This document shows, one piece after another, positions 1-10,772 of a stretch of 64,000 nt of DNA. Location of the stretch: contig NZ_CP018154.1 in the NCBI RefSeq assembly GCF_001889025.1, positions 1,354,501 through 1,418,500 on the forward strand, written 5' to 3'. How positions within the stretch are numbered: the stretch's first letter is position 1; every line of letters begins with the position of its first letter. Both the position numbers and the translations under genes were made by a program. The notes beneath the pieces are model-generated. The model saw only the letters and a list, made by a program, of their open reading frames with translations, had not been told where the DNA came from and ran no database searches. The stretch comes from Sphingorhabdus lutea (GTDB lineage Bacteria > Pseudomonadota > Alphaproteobacteria > Sphingomonadales > Sphingomonadaceae).

Positions 1-853
1 GTTTGGATGTTTCCCACCAAATAAGGTCAGCATGTTCAGCAAATGCAATGCCGCGTTTGATACAATGGTCAACACCTGTCCCTTCTTTTAAGCGGAAAAA
101 GCCTTCTGGAGTGCGTTCGCCAGTTAAAAATTCATGGTCGCGTTCATCAACATCAGAAGTAATTAACTTTGCGCTTTCCGCATCGGTGCGGGCGATAAGC
201 ACAGTAGGGGTGCCGCATACGTCGGCGGCCAAACGCGCAGCGTTCAGATTGCGAATATGCGCCTGTGTGGGGATAAGAACCTTGCCGCCCAAATGGCCGC
301 ATTTCTTTTCCGCAGCCAATTGGTCTTCAAAATGGACGCCGGCAACGCCTGCGGCAATATATGCCTTCATAATTTCAAAGCAATTTAATGGTCCGCCAAA
401 TCCGGCCTCTGCATCGGCCACAATAGGTGCAAACCAATCACGCGATACAGCGCCTTCGCTATGTTCAATTTGATCGGCCCGTTGCAGGGCATTGTTAATT
501 TTGCGGGCAAGCTCTGGTCCTGCATTTGCGGGATATAATGATTGGTCAGGATACATTGCACCAGCGGTATTTGCATCGGCGGCCACTTGCCAACCGGATA
601 AGTAAATCGCCTTTAACCCGGCACGCACCATTTGCATACCCTGATTACCGGATAATGCGCCAAGAGCGTTAATATAGGGTTCTTCTTTTAACAAATCCCA
701 CAATTTATTCGCGGTGCGCTTTGCCAAAGTATATTCAATGGGAACAGAGCCACGTAGGCGGTCAACATCTGCTGGGGTATAGGTGCGGTTAATGCCATCA
801 AAGCGGCCCTTGGCGGCGGGAACAAAATCATCAAATGATTGGGGAGTTGCCAT
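1..853 (-). CDS. aceA: Isocitrate lyase (3' end outside window)
   Basis: Cleaves isocitrate to glyoxylate and succinate, the first step of the glyoxylate shunt in the cytosol. The reverse strand reads open from an ATG at 853 ([10 protein letters not shown]...) to the window edge, giving 284 residues of a family usually about 420-430 long, so the C-terminus is missing. The signature KKCGHLGGK, with the catalytic cysteine near residue 185, is present, as is the typical N-terminal stretch LSGNQGMQM...[13 protein letters not shown]. The gene is divergent from an ScfR/RamB-like regulator, the expected arrangement for acetate-responsive control. Identification is near certain; only the end is unseen. 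Confidence 0.96.
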   Translation of the reverse strand, partial: MATPQSFDDFVPAAKGRFDGINRTYTPADVDRLRGSVPIEYTLAKRTANKLWDLLKEEPYINALGALSGNQGMQMVRAGLKAIYLSGWQVAADANTAGAMYPDQSLYPANAGPELARKINNALQRADQIEHSEGAVSRDWFAPIVADAEAGFGGPLNCFEIMKAYIAAGVAGVHFEDQLAAEKKCGHLGGKVLIPTQAHIRNLNAARLAADVCGTPTVLIARTDAESAKLITSDVDERDHEFLTGERTPEGFFRLKEGTGVDHCIKRGIAFAEHADLIWWETSK

Positions 854-870
854 GTTAAAATCCTTTACTA

Positions 871-1020
871 AATTTACAAAAAAGAAATATATTTTCTTGT
901 TACAAAAGTAATAGCGGCAGTTTTTGGAGTTTTTATAGTATAAACCGAAAAAAAACTGTGTGATTCAATGTATAAACCAACAGTCAATTTGTAATTTAGT
1001 AATATATTTACAAAAGTTGA
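871..1020. promoter_or_regulatory. Divergent aceA/regulator control region with repeated TTACAAA boxes
   Basis: The 235-base gap between the divergent starts (853 and 1089) carries a repeated word. TTACAAAAGT occurs exactly at 900-909 and 1008-1017, TTTACAAAA at 873-881, and an inverted TTTGTAA at 988-994. The known RamB box of Corynebacterium (AAAACTTTGCAAA, reverse complement TTTGCAAAGTTTT) resembles TTTACAAAAGTTG at 1007-1019. I infer these are operators for the adjacent regulator acting on aceA and on itself. The region is AT-rich, so some similarity may be chance. Confidence 0.5.
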
Positions 1021-1088
1021 AGTTGCGGATATAATATTTAATATTTCAGGCTGTTTTAGATAATGGTCGTCCGTGATAAAGGGAAAAA

Positions 1089-2534
1089 ATGGCGCAAGAT
1101 AAGGTATTTGCTGGTCATGTGGTGCGAAGATTGCGCCGTGATAATGGCATGACGCAGGTGCAAATGGCGGAGCTTTTGGAGATTTCGGCCAGCTATCTGA
1201 ACCTTGTGGAGCGTAATCAGCGGCCCTTAACAGCATCATTTATCTTAAAATTAGTCGAAAAATTACATTTTGATCCACGTAGCTTAAGCGGGCCAGAGCC
1301 AGGCGGCGGGGTGGAGGCTGTTCGGCGGCGGCTGGGCGATCGGTTATTTCAGGATATTGGCGTTGATAGGGCGCAAATTGTTGAATGGTTGGCCAGTGCG
1401 CCGGACACGGCGGAGGCATTTGCCCGATTATATGATATGAAGGCAATGGGTGATGCAGGAACAGCGGCGGAAAATATTGGCGCAAATAATATAACAATAT
1501 TGGTCCGTCAGGAAATTGAACGGTGGAATAATCATTTTGCCGATTTGGACAATATGGCTGAAAAATTGGCCGATGATTTGCGATTGCAATCAGGCGATGT
1601 CAATGGGGCAATGGTGACAAGGCTGCGTGAAAAACATCAATTGGGGGTTCGTATTTTACCCGCCGATATTTTGATAAATGCAAGCTGGAAATTGGATTAT
1701 CATGCGCGCCAAATTCAAATATCTGAATTATTGGACCATAGCAGCCGTAATTTCGCCCTAGCCGCCTCTTTGGCAAGATTGGAGGCGGTGGATGAAATAG
1801 AGGCATTGGTACGCGGCGCAGCATTTGATAATAAAGTCCAAGAACAGCTATATCGGCGGCATTTACGGTCATATTTTGCGGCGGCCATTTTAATGCCCTA
1901 TGGCCGGTTTGTCAGGGCATGTGAATCCAGCGCCTATGATTTTACCATATTACAACGCCGTTTTTCTGTTGGTTTTGAACAATTGGCGCATCGGTTAACA
2001 ACGTTAAACCGCGTGGGACAGCGCGGACTGCCATTTTTTATGCTGCGTATAGATAAGGCAGGGCAGGTATCAAAACGATTTTCAGGGGCCAGCAATTCGC
2101 CCTTGGTCGCGGGGACGGCCCGTTGCCCGCTATGGAATGTGCATGATGCATTTTATTCACCGGGCAGTTTTTGCACCCAATATGTGGAGTTGGAGGATCA
2201 AAGCAGGTGGTTCACCATCAGCCGAACCGTTTCGCGCCTGTCCCCCCATGCCCCCAGCATGCAAAATGTAGGCAGGGCAGAGTCAATTGGTGATGTGAAT
2301 GCACGGGGCATTTCCGCATCGCAATTTGCCATATCATTGGGGGTGGAGGCGTCCCATGCGGGCAATATCTGTTATTTTGATCAGGCGAAAATGCATGTTC
2401 ACGCGGTTGGATTGGGCTGCGCCCAATGTACGCGCGCTAATTGTGCGCAACGCGCCGCGCCGCCGCAAAATCGCGCATTGATTTTTAGGGAAAATGAACG
2501 TGCATTTACCCCATTTTCCTTTATTGAGGAATGA
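1089..2534 (+). CDS. XRE-family regulator of the ScfR/RamB type, probable glyoxylate-shunt regulator
   Basis: A 481-residue cytosolic DNA-binding protein. Residues about 8-62 form an XRE helix-turn-helix (VRRLRRDNGMTQVQMAELLE..SYLNLVERNQRP). The middle is an IrrE-like domain without an HExxH protease motif. The C-terminal third is the short-chain-fatty-acyl regulator domain and ends in a cysteine cluster (GCAQCTRANCAQR). Corynebacterial RamB of this architecture controls aceA and aceB. Divergent placement next to aceA supports the same role here, but that role is inferred. The ATG at 1089 has an AAAGGG-type ribosome site just upstream. Confidence 0.85.
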   Translation: MAQDKVFAGHVVRRLRRDNGMTQVQMAELLEISASYLNLVERNQRPLTASFILKLVEKLHFDPRSLSGPEPGGGVEAVRRRLGDRLFQDIGVDRAQIVEWLASAPDTAEAFARLYDMKAMGDAGTAAENIGANNITILVRQEIERWNNHFADLDNMAEKLADDLRLQSGDVNGAMVTRLREKHQLGVRILPADILINASWKLDYHARQIQISELLDHSSRNFALAASLARLEAVDEIEALVRGAAFDNKVQEQLYRRHLRSYFAAAILMPYGRFVRACESSAYDFTILQRRFSVGFEQLAHRLTTLNRVGQRGLPFFMLRIDKAGQVSKRFSGASNSPLVAGTARCPLWNVHDAFYSPGSFCTQYVELEDQSRWFTISRTVSRLSPHAPSMQNVGRAESIGDVNARGISASQFAISLGVEASHAGNICYFDQAKMHVHAVGLGCAQCTRANCAQRAAPPQNRALIFRENERAFTPFSFIEE

Positions 2535-2551
2535 GCGTTTAGGATAAAATA

Positions 2552-3829
2552 ATGCCCCAAGATAAAAAATTACACATATTATCAAAAAAATATTGGTGGG
2601 TTTTATTGCCTGCTTTGTCACCATTATTCGCCATTATATTCACCTTTAATCTTGATGGTAAATATTCGCATATTCAATCAATATTCCGTTTTTGGTGGAT
2701 GGCCGCTTTATTGGCGGAGCTGTGCGTTATAATGATTGCAATGGCGCGCGGCATGACCATATGGGGCGCGTTAAAAAAATTACAGGCATGGCGCGGATTG
2801 GCGCTTGCCATTTGGTTTACGGTCATTGCTATTGGCATTTACCGTGCGCCATTTGATCAAATTGGTGCAATTTTTGGTGCAATAATATGGTCCATTCATG
2901 CATTATTTGCCGCCTCTGCTTATCATTTAATTTTTAATCATCCCTCGGATAAACCAGTTGAGGTTGATCAATCAATTTCCCCGTTGGAGCGGCTGGCATT
3001 ATTATTTGGCCATATTGTTGCATTATGCGCCATTTGCATATTTGCCTTTATCTATTTAACCGAGGGGAAAGGCGGTATTGAATGGTCAACCGACCTTCCT
3101 GGACAGGTTAATATTCGCCATTTTGGATATTATTTCCTGCCTGCCGCCGCCTTATGTTCGGCATATTTGTTAAATGGGAATAGCCGTTTTCGGCTCTATC
3201 ATGCAATATTTTTTATTGCCGCGTTAACATTTTTATTTTGGTCGGGTTCGCGCGGCCCGATTTTTGCTTTGGCGGGAATATTGCTTTTATATATTGTCAT
3301 ATTCTTTAAAAAATTGGCCTATCAAAATATCGGTTTTTTATTGGGCGCAATTGCCATTTCTGCGGCGGGCAGCATGGTCATATTAACCCCGCCGCATCCA
3401 TCATTTGGATTTTTTCAACGCCCCTTGACAAGTCAGGTTGATAATGAATGGGGATATAGCAGCGGGCGCACCGCATTATGGAAAGATACAATTCCCTATA
3501 TCGAAAAACGGCCCTTATTGGGATATGGCGCACATCAATTCCGCGCCATTGTTCCAGAGGCGCGGGGCATGTCGCGTCACCCGCATAATGTGATATTACA
3601 GGCATTATTTGAATGGGGCATTTTGGGCACTATTGCGTTATTTTCGTTGATAATCCCTATGGGGTGGGCAATATTGCGCAGATTATTTGACGATCCCATC
3701 ATTTATGGTCCGGCCGCCATCACCATTTCATCAATGGCGGCATTTTCCATGATTGACGGTGTGTTTTATTATCCGCTGGCCATCATGCTATTTTTCATGA
3801 TTTCATGGTTGCCCAATAAATCTGAATAA
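2552..3829 (+). CDS. O-antigen ligase/polymerase (WaaL/Wzy_C) family membrane protein
   Basis: A 425-residue integral membrane protein with about ten or more hydrophobic segments. A large external loop precedes the Wzy_C-type region: SGSRGP near residue 230, then the loop containing RTALWKDTIPYIEKRPLLGYGAHQFR and RHPHNVILQALFEWG, the usual landmarks of O-antigen ligases and EPS polymerases. It starts 17 bases after the upstream regulator gene and faces the polysaccharide locus. It could be a lipid-A ligase or a polymerase; sequence alone does not decide. Two other members of the superfamily lie at 10765 and 18273. Confidence 0.8.
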   Translation: MPQDKKLHILSKKYWWVLLPALSPLFAIIFTFNLDGKYSHIQSIFRFWWMAALLAELCVIMIAMARGMTIWGALKKLQAWRGLALAIWFTVIAIGIYRAPFDQIGAIFGAIIWSIHALFAASAYHLIFNHPSDKPVEVDQSISPLERLALLFGHIVALCAICIFAFIYLTEGKGGIEWSTDLPGQVNIRHFGYYFLPAAALCSAYLLNGNSRFRLYHAIFFIAALTFLFWSGSRGPIFALAGILLLYIVIFFKKLAYQNIGFLLGAIAISAAGSMVILTPPHPSFGFFQRPLTSQVDNEWGYSSGRTALWKDTIPYIEKRPLLGYGAHQFRAIVPEARGMSRHPHNVILQALFEWGILGTIALFSLIIPMGWAILRRLFDDPIIYGPAAITISSMAAFSMIDGVFYYPLAIMLFFMISWLPNKSE

Positions 3830-3884
3830 TGGCGATTATTGCCTGATAGCTTGCTTATAGGCAGCTTGCTTATTGGTTGGTTAA

Positions 3885-5186
3885 TTAACTGGCCAGTGGC
3901 AATATAACCGGCTTAATTGATAAATGATCGGGTTGATCGCGCCAAATACCGCGCACATCATAAACGATTTTATCGGCGCGTTCGGCCAAGGGGACAGCCT
4001 TAAACGCATCATGATCGACCAAGGTGATCAAAATGTCGCACCCCAATAGGGCGCTGTCCAAATCAATTAAATTGGCCCCGCTTTGCGCCAATGCCTTGGG
4101 CAGGGTGGCGGCATATGGTTCAATAATATTGATACGGCTGCCATATTTTTCGGCCAAAGCCTCGGCCACTTTAACGGCGGGGCTTTCTCGGAAATCGTCA
4201 ATATTCGCCTTAAAGGCAAGGCCCATGCAGCCAATTTTGGCCGTGGGATATTTGGCTATCATCGCCTCCGCTTGGCGGATGACATGATCTACCTTGCCAT
4301 CATTTACACCGCGTGCAGTGCGGATTAACGGGGTTTCTTCGGGGGCGCTATGCACGATAAACCATGGGTCAACTGCAATGCAATGGCCGCCCACGCCGGG
4401 GCCGGGTTGTAAAATATTAACCCGTGGGTGCAAATTGGCAAGGCGGATAACCTCCCACACATTTAATCCCATTTTGTCGGCCACAATTGATAATTCATTG
4501 GCAAAGGCTATATTCACATCGCGATAGGCATCTTCGACCAATTTGGTCATCTCGGCCGACCGCGCGTCGGTGGTTACACATTCGCCGCGCACAAATCTTT
4601 TATAAAAGCTAAGCGCCTTTCGTGCACAGCGCGGGGTAATGCCGCCTATGGAACGGTCATTATTGGTCAATTCTTCCAATATTTTGCCCGGCAAAACGCG
4701 CTCTGGGCAATATGCAATGGAGATATCGGGTGTTTCCTGGCTGATGCCGGGGATTTTTAAATCAGGGCGCAAGGCGGCAATTAAATCGCGCATTTTTTCG
4801 GTTGTGCCGACGGGCGATGTGCTTTCCAAAATAATGGTATCGCCAGTTTTTAATGCGGCCGCAATATTGGTCGCTGCATCCAAAACATAGCTGATGTCCG
4901 GAGCATAATTTTCATCAAAAGGCGTGGGAACGGCAATGACGAAAACGTCGCTTGGTTCTACTTGGGTCGCGGCGCGTAATGTTTTGCGGGCAACCACACC
5001 TTGGACCAAACCGTCCAAATCCACTTCCTCAATATGAATTTCGCCGCGATTTATAGTGTCGACGACATGTTGGTTCACATCAATACCCAATGTCATACAG
5101 CCCGAACGGGCAATAACCGCCGCCGTGGGCAGGCCAATATAGCCAAGGCCCATTACACATACATTAGGTTTTTTTTCCGCCAGCAT
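3885..5186 (-). CDS. wecC: UDP-N-acetyl-D-mannosamine dehydrogenase
   Basis: Oxidises UDP-ManNAc to UDP-ManNAcA using two NAD+ (nucleotide-sugar dehydrogenase family). The N-terminal Rossmann motif VMGLGYIGLP is followed by the central domain, and the catalytic cysteine sits in GPGVGGHCIAVDPWF. An in-frame ATG at 5240 would add 18 residues. I prefer 5186 because the family begins close to the Rossmann motif and 5240 lacks a ribosome site. The partner epimerase wecB is 22 kb away at 27597, on the far side of the locus, and the gene is divergent from wbpA. The choice of WecC over other 6-dehydrogenases rests on resemblance. Confidence 0.85.
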   Translation of the reverse strand: MLAEKKPNVCVMGLGYIGLPTAAVIARSGCMTLGIDVNQHVVDTINRGEIHIEEVDLDGLVQGVVARKTLRAATQVEPSDVFVIAVPTPFDENYAPDISYVLDAATNIAAALKTGDTIILESTSPVGTTEKMRDLIAALRPDLKIPGISQETPDISIAYCPERVLPGKILEELTNNDRSIGGITPRCARKALSFYKRFVRGECVTTDARSAEMTKLVEDAYRDVNIAFANELSIVADKMGLNVWEVIRLANLHPRVNILQPGPGVGGHCIAVDPWFIVHSAPEETPLIRTARGVNDGKVDHVIRQAEAMIAKYPTAKIGCMGLAFKANIDDFRESPAVKVAEALAEKYGSRINIIEPYAATLPKALAQSGANLIDLDSALLGCDILITLVDHDAFKAVPLAERADKIVYDVRGIWRDQPDHLSIKPVILPLAS

Positions 5187-5494
5187 TGTCAATCTTTCAT
5201 CATCATGGGTGGGCGGCCAATGAATATTTGCACGCACCATTAAAAATTTGACCCATCTATTTCATGAAAAGGTGAATAATTCGCAAAAATTAAGAATAAA
5301 AAGAGCAATTAAATTTTTATAAATATAAAATTCACTCGCAATTGTGATGCAATAGGGTTAATGGCGATTGAAATTCAGGCCTGCTTAACTATAAAAAATC
5401 AACATATTGGGCGGGTAAACATTATCTTCGTTAAGCCTTTGGGCATATGGTCCGTTAAAAGGGGGGTATATAATGAAGAAATGAAAGGTTGTTT
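5187..5494. promoter_or_regulatory. Divergent intergenic region between wecC and wbpA
   Basis: About 300 bases separate two divergent sugar-dehydrogenase genes, so both arms should have promoters here. The stretch 5245-5345 is very AT-rich. The wbpA start at 5495 is preceded by GAAAGG at 5483-5488, a good ribosome site that selects this ATG over an in-frame TTG at 5489. I could not identify a convincing -35/-10 pair or operator. Confidence 0.35.
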
Positions 5495-6808
5495 ATGAGT
5501 GATTTGAAGAGCCAGTTTTTAGATAAAATTAAAAATAAACAGGCAGTAATCGGCATTGTCGGCATGGGATATGTGGGGCAACCTCTTGCTCTTCGTTTTA
5601 CCGATGTTGGTTTTAAGGTGCTTGGCTTTGATATTGATCAGACAAAGGTTGATGAATTAAATGGCGGCCATTCCGCCATTGAACATATTGATGATAGCTT
5701 AATCGCTGGAGCGGTTGCATCTGGCATGGAATGCACGACCGATTTTGCCCGCATTACCGATGCCGATGCCATTATCCTATGTGTGCCAACGCCGCTTAAT
5801 AAACATCGTGAGCCGGATATCAGCTATGTCACCGAAACCTGCGATGCGATTGCGCCATATTTACGCGCTGGCCATATTATTTCGTTGGAAAGCACCACCT
5901 ATCCCGGGACAACAGATGAAGAGGTTGTGCCGCGCGCAACCAAAGGTGGATTGAAAATTGGTGAGGATATTTTTGTTGTTTATTCGCCCGAACGCGAAGA
6001 TCCGGGGAATGCGCATTTTAACACAAATACGATACCAAAGGTTATTGGCGGGGTTACACCGGCCTGTCTTGAAATTGGTTCGGCCATTTATGAACATGCC
6101 ATTGACAAGGTTGTTCCGGTCAGCTCCACCAAGGCGGCGGAAATGACCAAATTGCTAGAAAATATCCATCGCGCGGTGAATATTGGTCTGGTCAATGAAA
6201 TGAAAATTGTCGCCGATAAAATGGGCATTGATATTTTTGAGGTTATTGACGCAGCAGCGACCAAGCCATTTGGCTTTACCGCATATTATCCTGGCCCCGG
6301 TCTTGGCGGGCATTGTATCCCGATTGACCCATTTTATTTAACATGGAAAGCGCGCGAATATGGCGTGAACACCCGTTTTATTGAGCTTTCAGGTGAGATA
6401 AATCAGGCCATGCCAGCATATGTTTTTGATAAGCTGGTCAGCGCATTAAACGATGCGAAAAAACCGCTTCGCGGCAGCAAAATTTTGGTATTGGGCATTG
6501 CATATAAGAAAAATGTCGATGATATGCGCGAATCTCCATCGGTGGAAATTATGGAGATGATCCGTGATAATGGCGGCGATTTATCATATAGTGACCCACA
6601 TGTGCCGACATTTCCCAAAATGCGCGAGCATAGTTTTAACCTATCATCGGTGGATTTATCACCAGAGGTTTTGGTTTCTTATGATGCGGTTATTTTGGCA
6701 ACGGACCATGCCAAATTCGATTATGATATGATAAAGGCAAATGCCAAATTAATTGTGGATAGTCGCGGCATTTTCCGCAATGTTGAGCCGCATATTATTA
6801 AAGCATAG
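5495..6808 (+). CDS. wbpA: UDP-N-acetyl-D-glucosamine 6-dehydrogenase
   Basis: Oxidises UDP-GlcNAc at C6 to UDP-GlcNAcA, the first step towards 2,3-diamino-uronic acids. The NAD-binding motif [13 protein letters not shown] is at residues about 18-30. ESTTYPGTT and the catalytic [16 protein letters not shown] follow, in a protein of 437 residues, normal for WbpA. It heads a same-strand run wbpA-B-D-E in which the next gene starts 27 bases downstream. The neighbours wbpB, wbpD and wbpE make the WbpA assignment stronger than homology alone. Confidence 0.9.
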   Translation: MSDLKSQFLDKIKNKQAVIGIVGMGYVGQPLALRFTDVGFKVLGFDIDQTKVDELNGGHSAIEHIDDSLIAGAVASGMECTTDFARITDADAIILCVPTPLNKHREPDISYVTETCDAIAPYLRAGHIISLESTTYPGTTDEEVVPRATKGGLKIGEDIFVVYSPEREDPGNAHFNTNTIPKVIGGVTPACLEIGSAIYEHAIDKVVPVSSTKAAEMTKLLENIHRAVNIGLVNEMKIVADKMGIDIFEVIDAAATKPFGFTAYYPGPGLGGHCIPIDPFYLTWKAREYGVNTRFIELSGEINQAMPAYVFDKLVSALNDAKKPLRGSKILVLGIAYKKNVDDMRESPSVEIMEMIRDNGGDLSYSDPHVPTFPKMREHSFNLSSVDLSPEVLVSYDAVILATDHAKFDYDMIKANAKLIVDSRGIFRNVEPHIIKA

Positions 6809-7777
<969 letters not shown>

Positions 7778-7778
7778 T

Positions 7779-8357
7779 ATGTCTCAAGTCCATCCCTCTG
7801 CAATTATTGATGATGGCGCGACCATTGGCGACAACTGCCGTATTTGGCATTTCAGCCATATTTGTGCAGGCGCGATTATTGGGTCGGGCGTTTCCATTGG
7901 GCAAAATGTTTTTGTCGGGAACAGGGTGAAAATTGGCAATAATTGCAAAGTGCAAAATAATGTGTCGGTTTATGACAATGTTTATTTGGAGGACGGCGTT
8001 TTTTGCGGGCCCAGCATGGTTTTTACCAATGTGCATAATCCGCGCGCAGAGGTGGAGCGCAAATCGGAATATCGCGATACTTTGGTGAAAAAGGGCGCAA
8101 GCTTGGGTGCAAATTGCACGATTATTTGCGGCGCGACCATTGGCCAATATGCTTTTATTGGCGCGGGGGCAGTGGTTTCAAAAAATGTTCCTGATTTTGC
8201 CCTGATGGCCGGTGTGCCTGCTCGCCAAATAGGGTGGATGAGCGCATTTGGTGAGAAATTGGATTTGCCCTTAACCGGCGATGCGCAATGCATTTGCCCA
8301 CATAGCGGGGATAAATATATCCTTCGCGATGGAAAATTATTCAGAGAAGCAGCTTGA
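7779..8357 (+). CDS. wbpD: UDP-2-acetamido-3-amino-glucuronate N-acetyltransferase
   Basis: Acetylates the 3-amino group made by WbpB/WbpE, giving UDP-GlcNAc3NAcA. The 192-residue protein is built of hexapeptide repeats (left-handed beta-helix) typical of this trimeric acyltransferase family: [40 protein letters not shown] and further turns, then [11 protein letters not shown] near the C-terminus. The ATG at 7779 is one base after the wbpB stop; an upstream in-frame TTG at 7761 would overlap wbpB and lacks support. The stop is followed after one base by the wbpE start. Confidence 0.9.
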   Translation: MSQVHPSAIIDDGATIGDNCRIWHFSHICAGAIIGSGVSIGQNVFVGNRVKIGNNCKVQNNVSVYDNVYLEDGVFCGPSMVFTNVHNPRAEVERKSEYRDTLVKKGASLGANCTIICGATIGQYAFIGAGAVVSKNVPDFALMAGVPARQIGWMSAFGEKLDLPLTGDAQCICPHSGDKYILRDGKLFREAA

Positions 8358-8358
8358 T

Positions 8359-9441
8359 ATGAACTTCATCGACCTTGGCGCACAACAGGCGCGGATTAAA
8401 GATAAAATTGATGCCGCCATTGCCCGTGTTTTGGCGCATGGCCAATATATTATGGGGCCAGAGGTAAAGGCTTTGGAAGAGCTGCTTTCCACCCATACGG
8501 GCGCAAAGCATTGTATTAGCTGCGCCAATGGCACCGATGCGTTGCAAATTGCTTTAATGGCACTTGGCGTGGGAGAGGGCGATGAGGTTATCACCCCAGG
8601 CTTTAGCTATATTGCCACCGCAGAGGCTTCGGCCATTTTGGGCGCAAAACCGGTTTATATCGACATTGATCCCATCAGCTATAATATGGACCCTGCATTG
8701 TTGGAGGCGGCAATTACGACAAAGACAAAGGCGATTATTCCCGTATCGCTTTACGGTCAATGCGCCGATTTTGATGCAATAAATGAAATTGCCGCGCGGC
8801 ATAATATCCCCGTGATAGAGGATGGCGCGCAAAGTTTCGGCGCAAGCTATAAGGGTAAAAAATCCGGAAATTTAACCAATATTACCACGACCAGCTTTTT
8901 TCCATCAAAACCGCTTGGTTGCTATGGCGATGGCGGCGCAATATTCACCAATGATGATGATTTGGCGTTAAAGCTGCTGCAAATTGCCCGCCATGGTCAG
9001 GAACGCAGATATTATCATGTCCGCGTCGGCATGAACAGCCGTCTGGACACGTTACAGGCCGCGATATTGCTGGCCAAAATGGAAATTTTTGACGAAGAAC
9101 GCACCTTGCGTCAGGCGGTGGCCGATAGATATAATGCTGCATTTGATCAATTGGGCATTACCCGCCCGCAAATTGCCCAGCATAATGAAAGCGTGTGGGC
9201 GCAATATACCGTTCGGGTTGAAAATCGCCCCGATGTTCAGGAAAAATTGAAACAATTGGGCGTGCCGACCGTGGTGCATTATCCCATGCCATTAAATAAA
9301 CAACCCGCTGTGGCCGATACATCGGTGCATTTGCCCCATGGCGATTTGGCCGCGGATCAGGTGTTAAGCCTTCCCATGCATCCATATTTGACGCATGATG
9401 AACAAGATATGGTGATTGAGAAATTGGCGCAAAGCCTATAA
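8359..9441 (+). CDS. wbpE: UDP-3-keto-GlcNAcA aminotransferase, DegT/DnrJ/EryC1 family
   Basis: A PLP enzyme that transfers an amino group to C3 of the keto sugar made by WbpB. The N-terminus MNFIDLGAQQARIK is the family start. GTDALQIAL, EDGAQSFGA and SFFPSKPLG are present, the last with the probable PLP lysine at residue 184. The length of 360 residues is typical. In-frame ATGs upstream (for example 8329) lie inside wbpD, while the start at 8359 sits one base after the wbpD stop. It ends the tightly packed wbpA-B-D-E run; a 47-base gap and a strong drop in GC follow. Confidence 0.9.
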   Translation: MNFIDLGAQQARIKDKIDAAIARVLAHGQYIMGPEVKALEELLSTHTGAKHCISCANGTDALQIALMALGVGEGDEVITPGFSYIATAEASAILGAKPVYIDIDPISYNMDPALLEAAITTKTKAIIPVSLYGQCADFDAINEIAARHNIPVIEDGAQSFGASYKGKKSGNLTNITTTSFFPSKPLGCYGDGGAIFTNDDDLALKLLQIARHGQERRYYHVRVGMNSRLDTLQAAILLAKMEIFDEERTLRQAVADRYNAAFDQLGITRPQIAQHNESVWAQYTVRVENRPDVQEKLKQLGVPTVVHYPMPLNKQPAVADTSVHLPHGDLAADQVLSLPMHPYLTHDEQDMVIEKLAQSL

Positions 9442-9488
9442 CCTCAATTAAATAAAATGACAAAATGCCATTTTCGGGGGAATAGTTT

Positions 9489-10772
9489 GTGCCAATAAAC
9501 CGCGTCAAAAAACTGTTAAACCCAGATGGTTTTTTGGGCCAAGCTTCTAAAATAGCTGTTTTAACTATCGTTGGCCAATTAGCTTATTTTCTAGCTGGGC
9601 CAATAATTTCACGTATATATACACCCGAAGAAGTTGGTTTATATGGCCTTACCCTTTTTCTTTATATCCTTTTATGTGGCGGCCTAAGTTTCTTTTTTGA
9701 TATGTCTATTTCAAGCACATTGTCAGATAGAAAAGCAAATAGAATTTCCTATTTTTGTTATAAATTGGGTATGTTTAGTAGCGGCTTAGGTTCTATTGTT
9801 TTTGCAATTTTAATCTTATTAAATATTTCGGACTTGGGTAAAATTCCACTTTGGTTTGTTCTTGTTTTTTTTGTAGGCTTGATAATTCAAAATTGCATAC
9901 AAATTTTTAATTACGTTCTTGTCAGAAATGGCAATGTTGTAGTTATTGCGGAATCTAATCTTTTATTAAATTTTTGTAGAGGATTTATTCAGGTAACTGG
10001 AGGTTTTTTAACATCTGTTTCATTAATTCTAATGGGTGCAGAAATAATAGGACGTTTCTTCTCTTTAATTTATTTGCAAAGAAAATTTGCTGCGCTGAAA
10101 TTACGATTTCAGAACTGGAAATATGATTATGTAATTTTTAAGTCTGAATTAAAAACAGCAGTCGCTTTTTTCCCCTCCTATATTGCAGATAGTTTGGCCG
10201 TGTTTCTGCAAAGCTTAATAGTAGGCGCATATTTCGGTGCTACTGAAATGGGAATTTATTTTATGATGCGGCGCACATTGGATATGCCTATTGCTTTTAT
10301 CACTAGAGCATTATCTGATTTAATTTTTTCTAAACAGGTTAATCTATCTAAAACATCTTATAAATTATTGAAAAACTTTCACATTAAAATTACGGCTTTG
10401 CTCTTGTTATTGGGGTTTTTGATGTTAACCCCTGTCGTAATTTGGGGAGAAGAACTCTTTTCTTTTGTTTATGGAAGCGATTGGTCAAATGCAGGTAAAA
10501 TGGCAGCGATTATGGTTCCAGGCTATTTAATAAGCATTGCTGTTGTGCCATCAGCACGAATTTTCGCAATCAGCAGAAAACAACATCTAAGACTATATCC
10601 ATCCATTTTTAATCTTTTGTCGACGGTTTTTCTATCTTTGTATCTATATGCATTTAATTTAGATTTATGGGGTTTGATTATTGCTTTTTCAATTATCATG
10701 AGTACGCATTATTTAATATATTTTGGGGTTAGCTACATAGCTATGATAAATTCAGGTAAGTCCTTTGAATAA
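9489..10772 (+). CDS. wzx: Wzx-type oligosaccharide flippase
   Basis: A 427-residue inner-membrane protein of the polysaccharide-transport (MATE/MOP) superfamily, expected to flip undecaprenyl-linked repeat units to the periplasm. It shows about twelve hydrophobic segments and the usual N-terminal pattern SKIAVLTIVGQLAYFLAGP..SRIYTPEEVGLYGL. The start is GTG at 9489, preceded by GGGGG at 9475-9480. It is the first gene of the AT-rich block, and the next gene overlaps its stop. The function class is clear; specificity cannot be read. Confidence 0.87.
   Translation: MPINRVKKLLNPDGFLGQASKIAVLTIVGQLAYFLAGPIISRIYTPEEVGLYGLTLFLYILLCGGLSFFFDMSISSTLSDRKANRISYFCYKLGMFSSGLGSIVFAILILLNISDLGKIPLWFVLVFFVGLIIQNCIQIFNYVLVRNGNVVVIAESNLLLNFCRGFIQVTGGFLTSVSLILMGAEIIGRFFSLIYLQRKFAALKLRFQNWKYDYVIFKSELKTAVAFFPSYIADSLAVFLQSLIVGAYFGATEMGIYFMMRRTLDMPIAFITRALSDLIFSKQVNLSKTSYKLLKNFHIKITALLLLLGFLMLTPVVIWGEELFSFVYGSDWSNAGKMAAIMVPGYLISIAVVPSARIFAISRKQHLRLYPSIFNLLSTVFLSLYLYAFNLDLWGLIIAFSIIMSTHYLIYFGVSYIAMINSGKSFE

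Noticed and set aside
3..473. Long plus-strand reading frame at the left edge
   Set aside because: It is antisense to a clear isocitrate lyase gene; the plus-strand translation has no family pattern.
874..1497. Minus-strand frames over the aceA/regulator gap and the regulator 5' end
   Set aside because: They overlap the divergent promoter and the XRE helix-turn-helix coding region, with low-complexity, non-conserved translations.
3841..3890. Direct repeat GCTTGCTTAT (3850-3859 and 3864-3873) between the ligase gene and wecC
   Set aside because: Short, only two copies, no T-run and no gene start nearby; probably chance or a weak terminator remnant.
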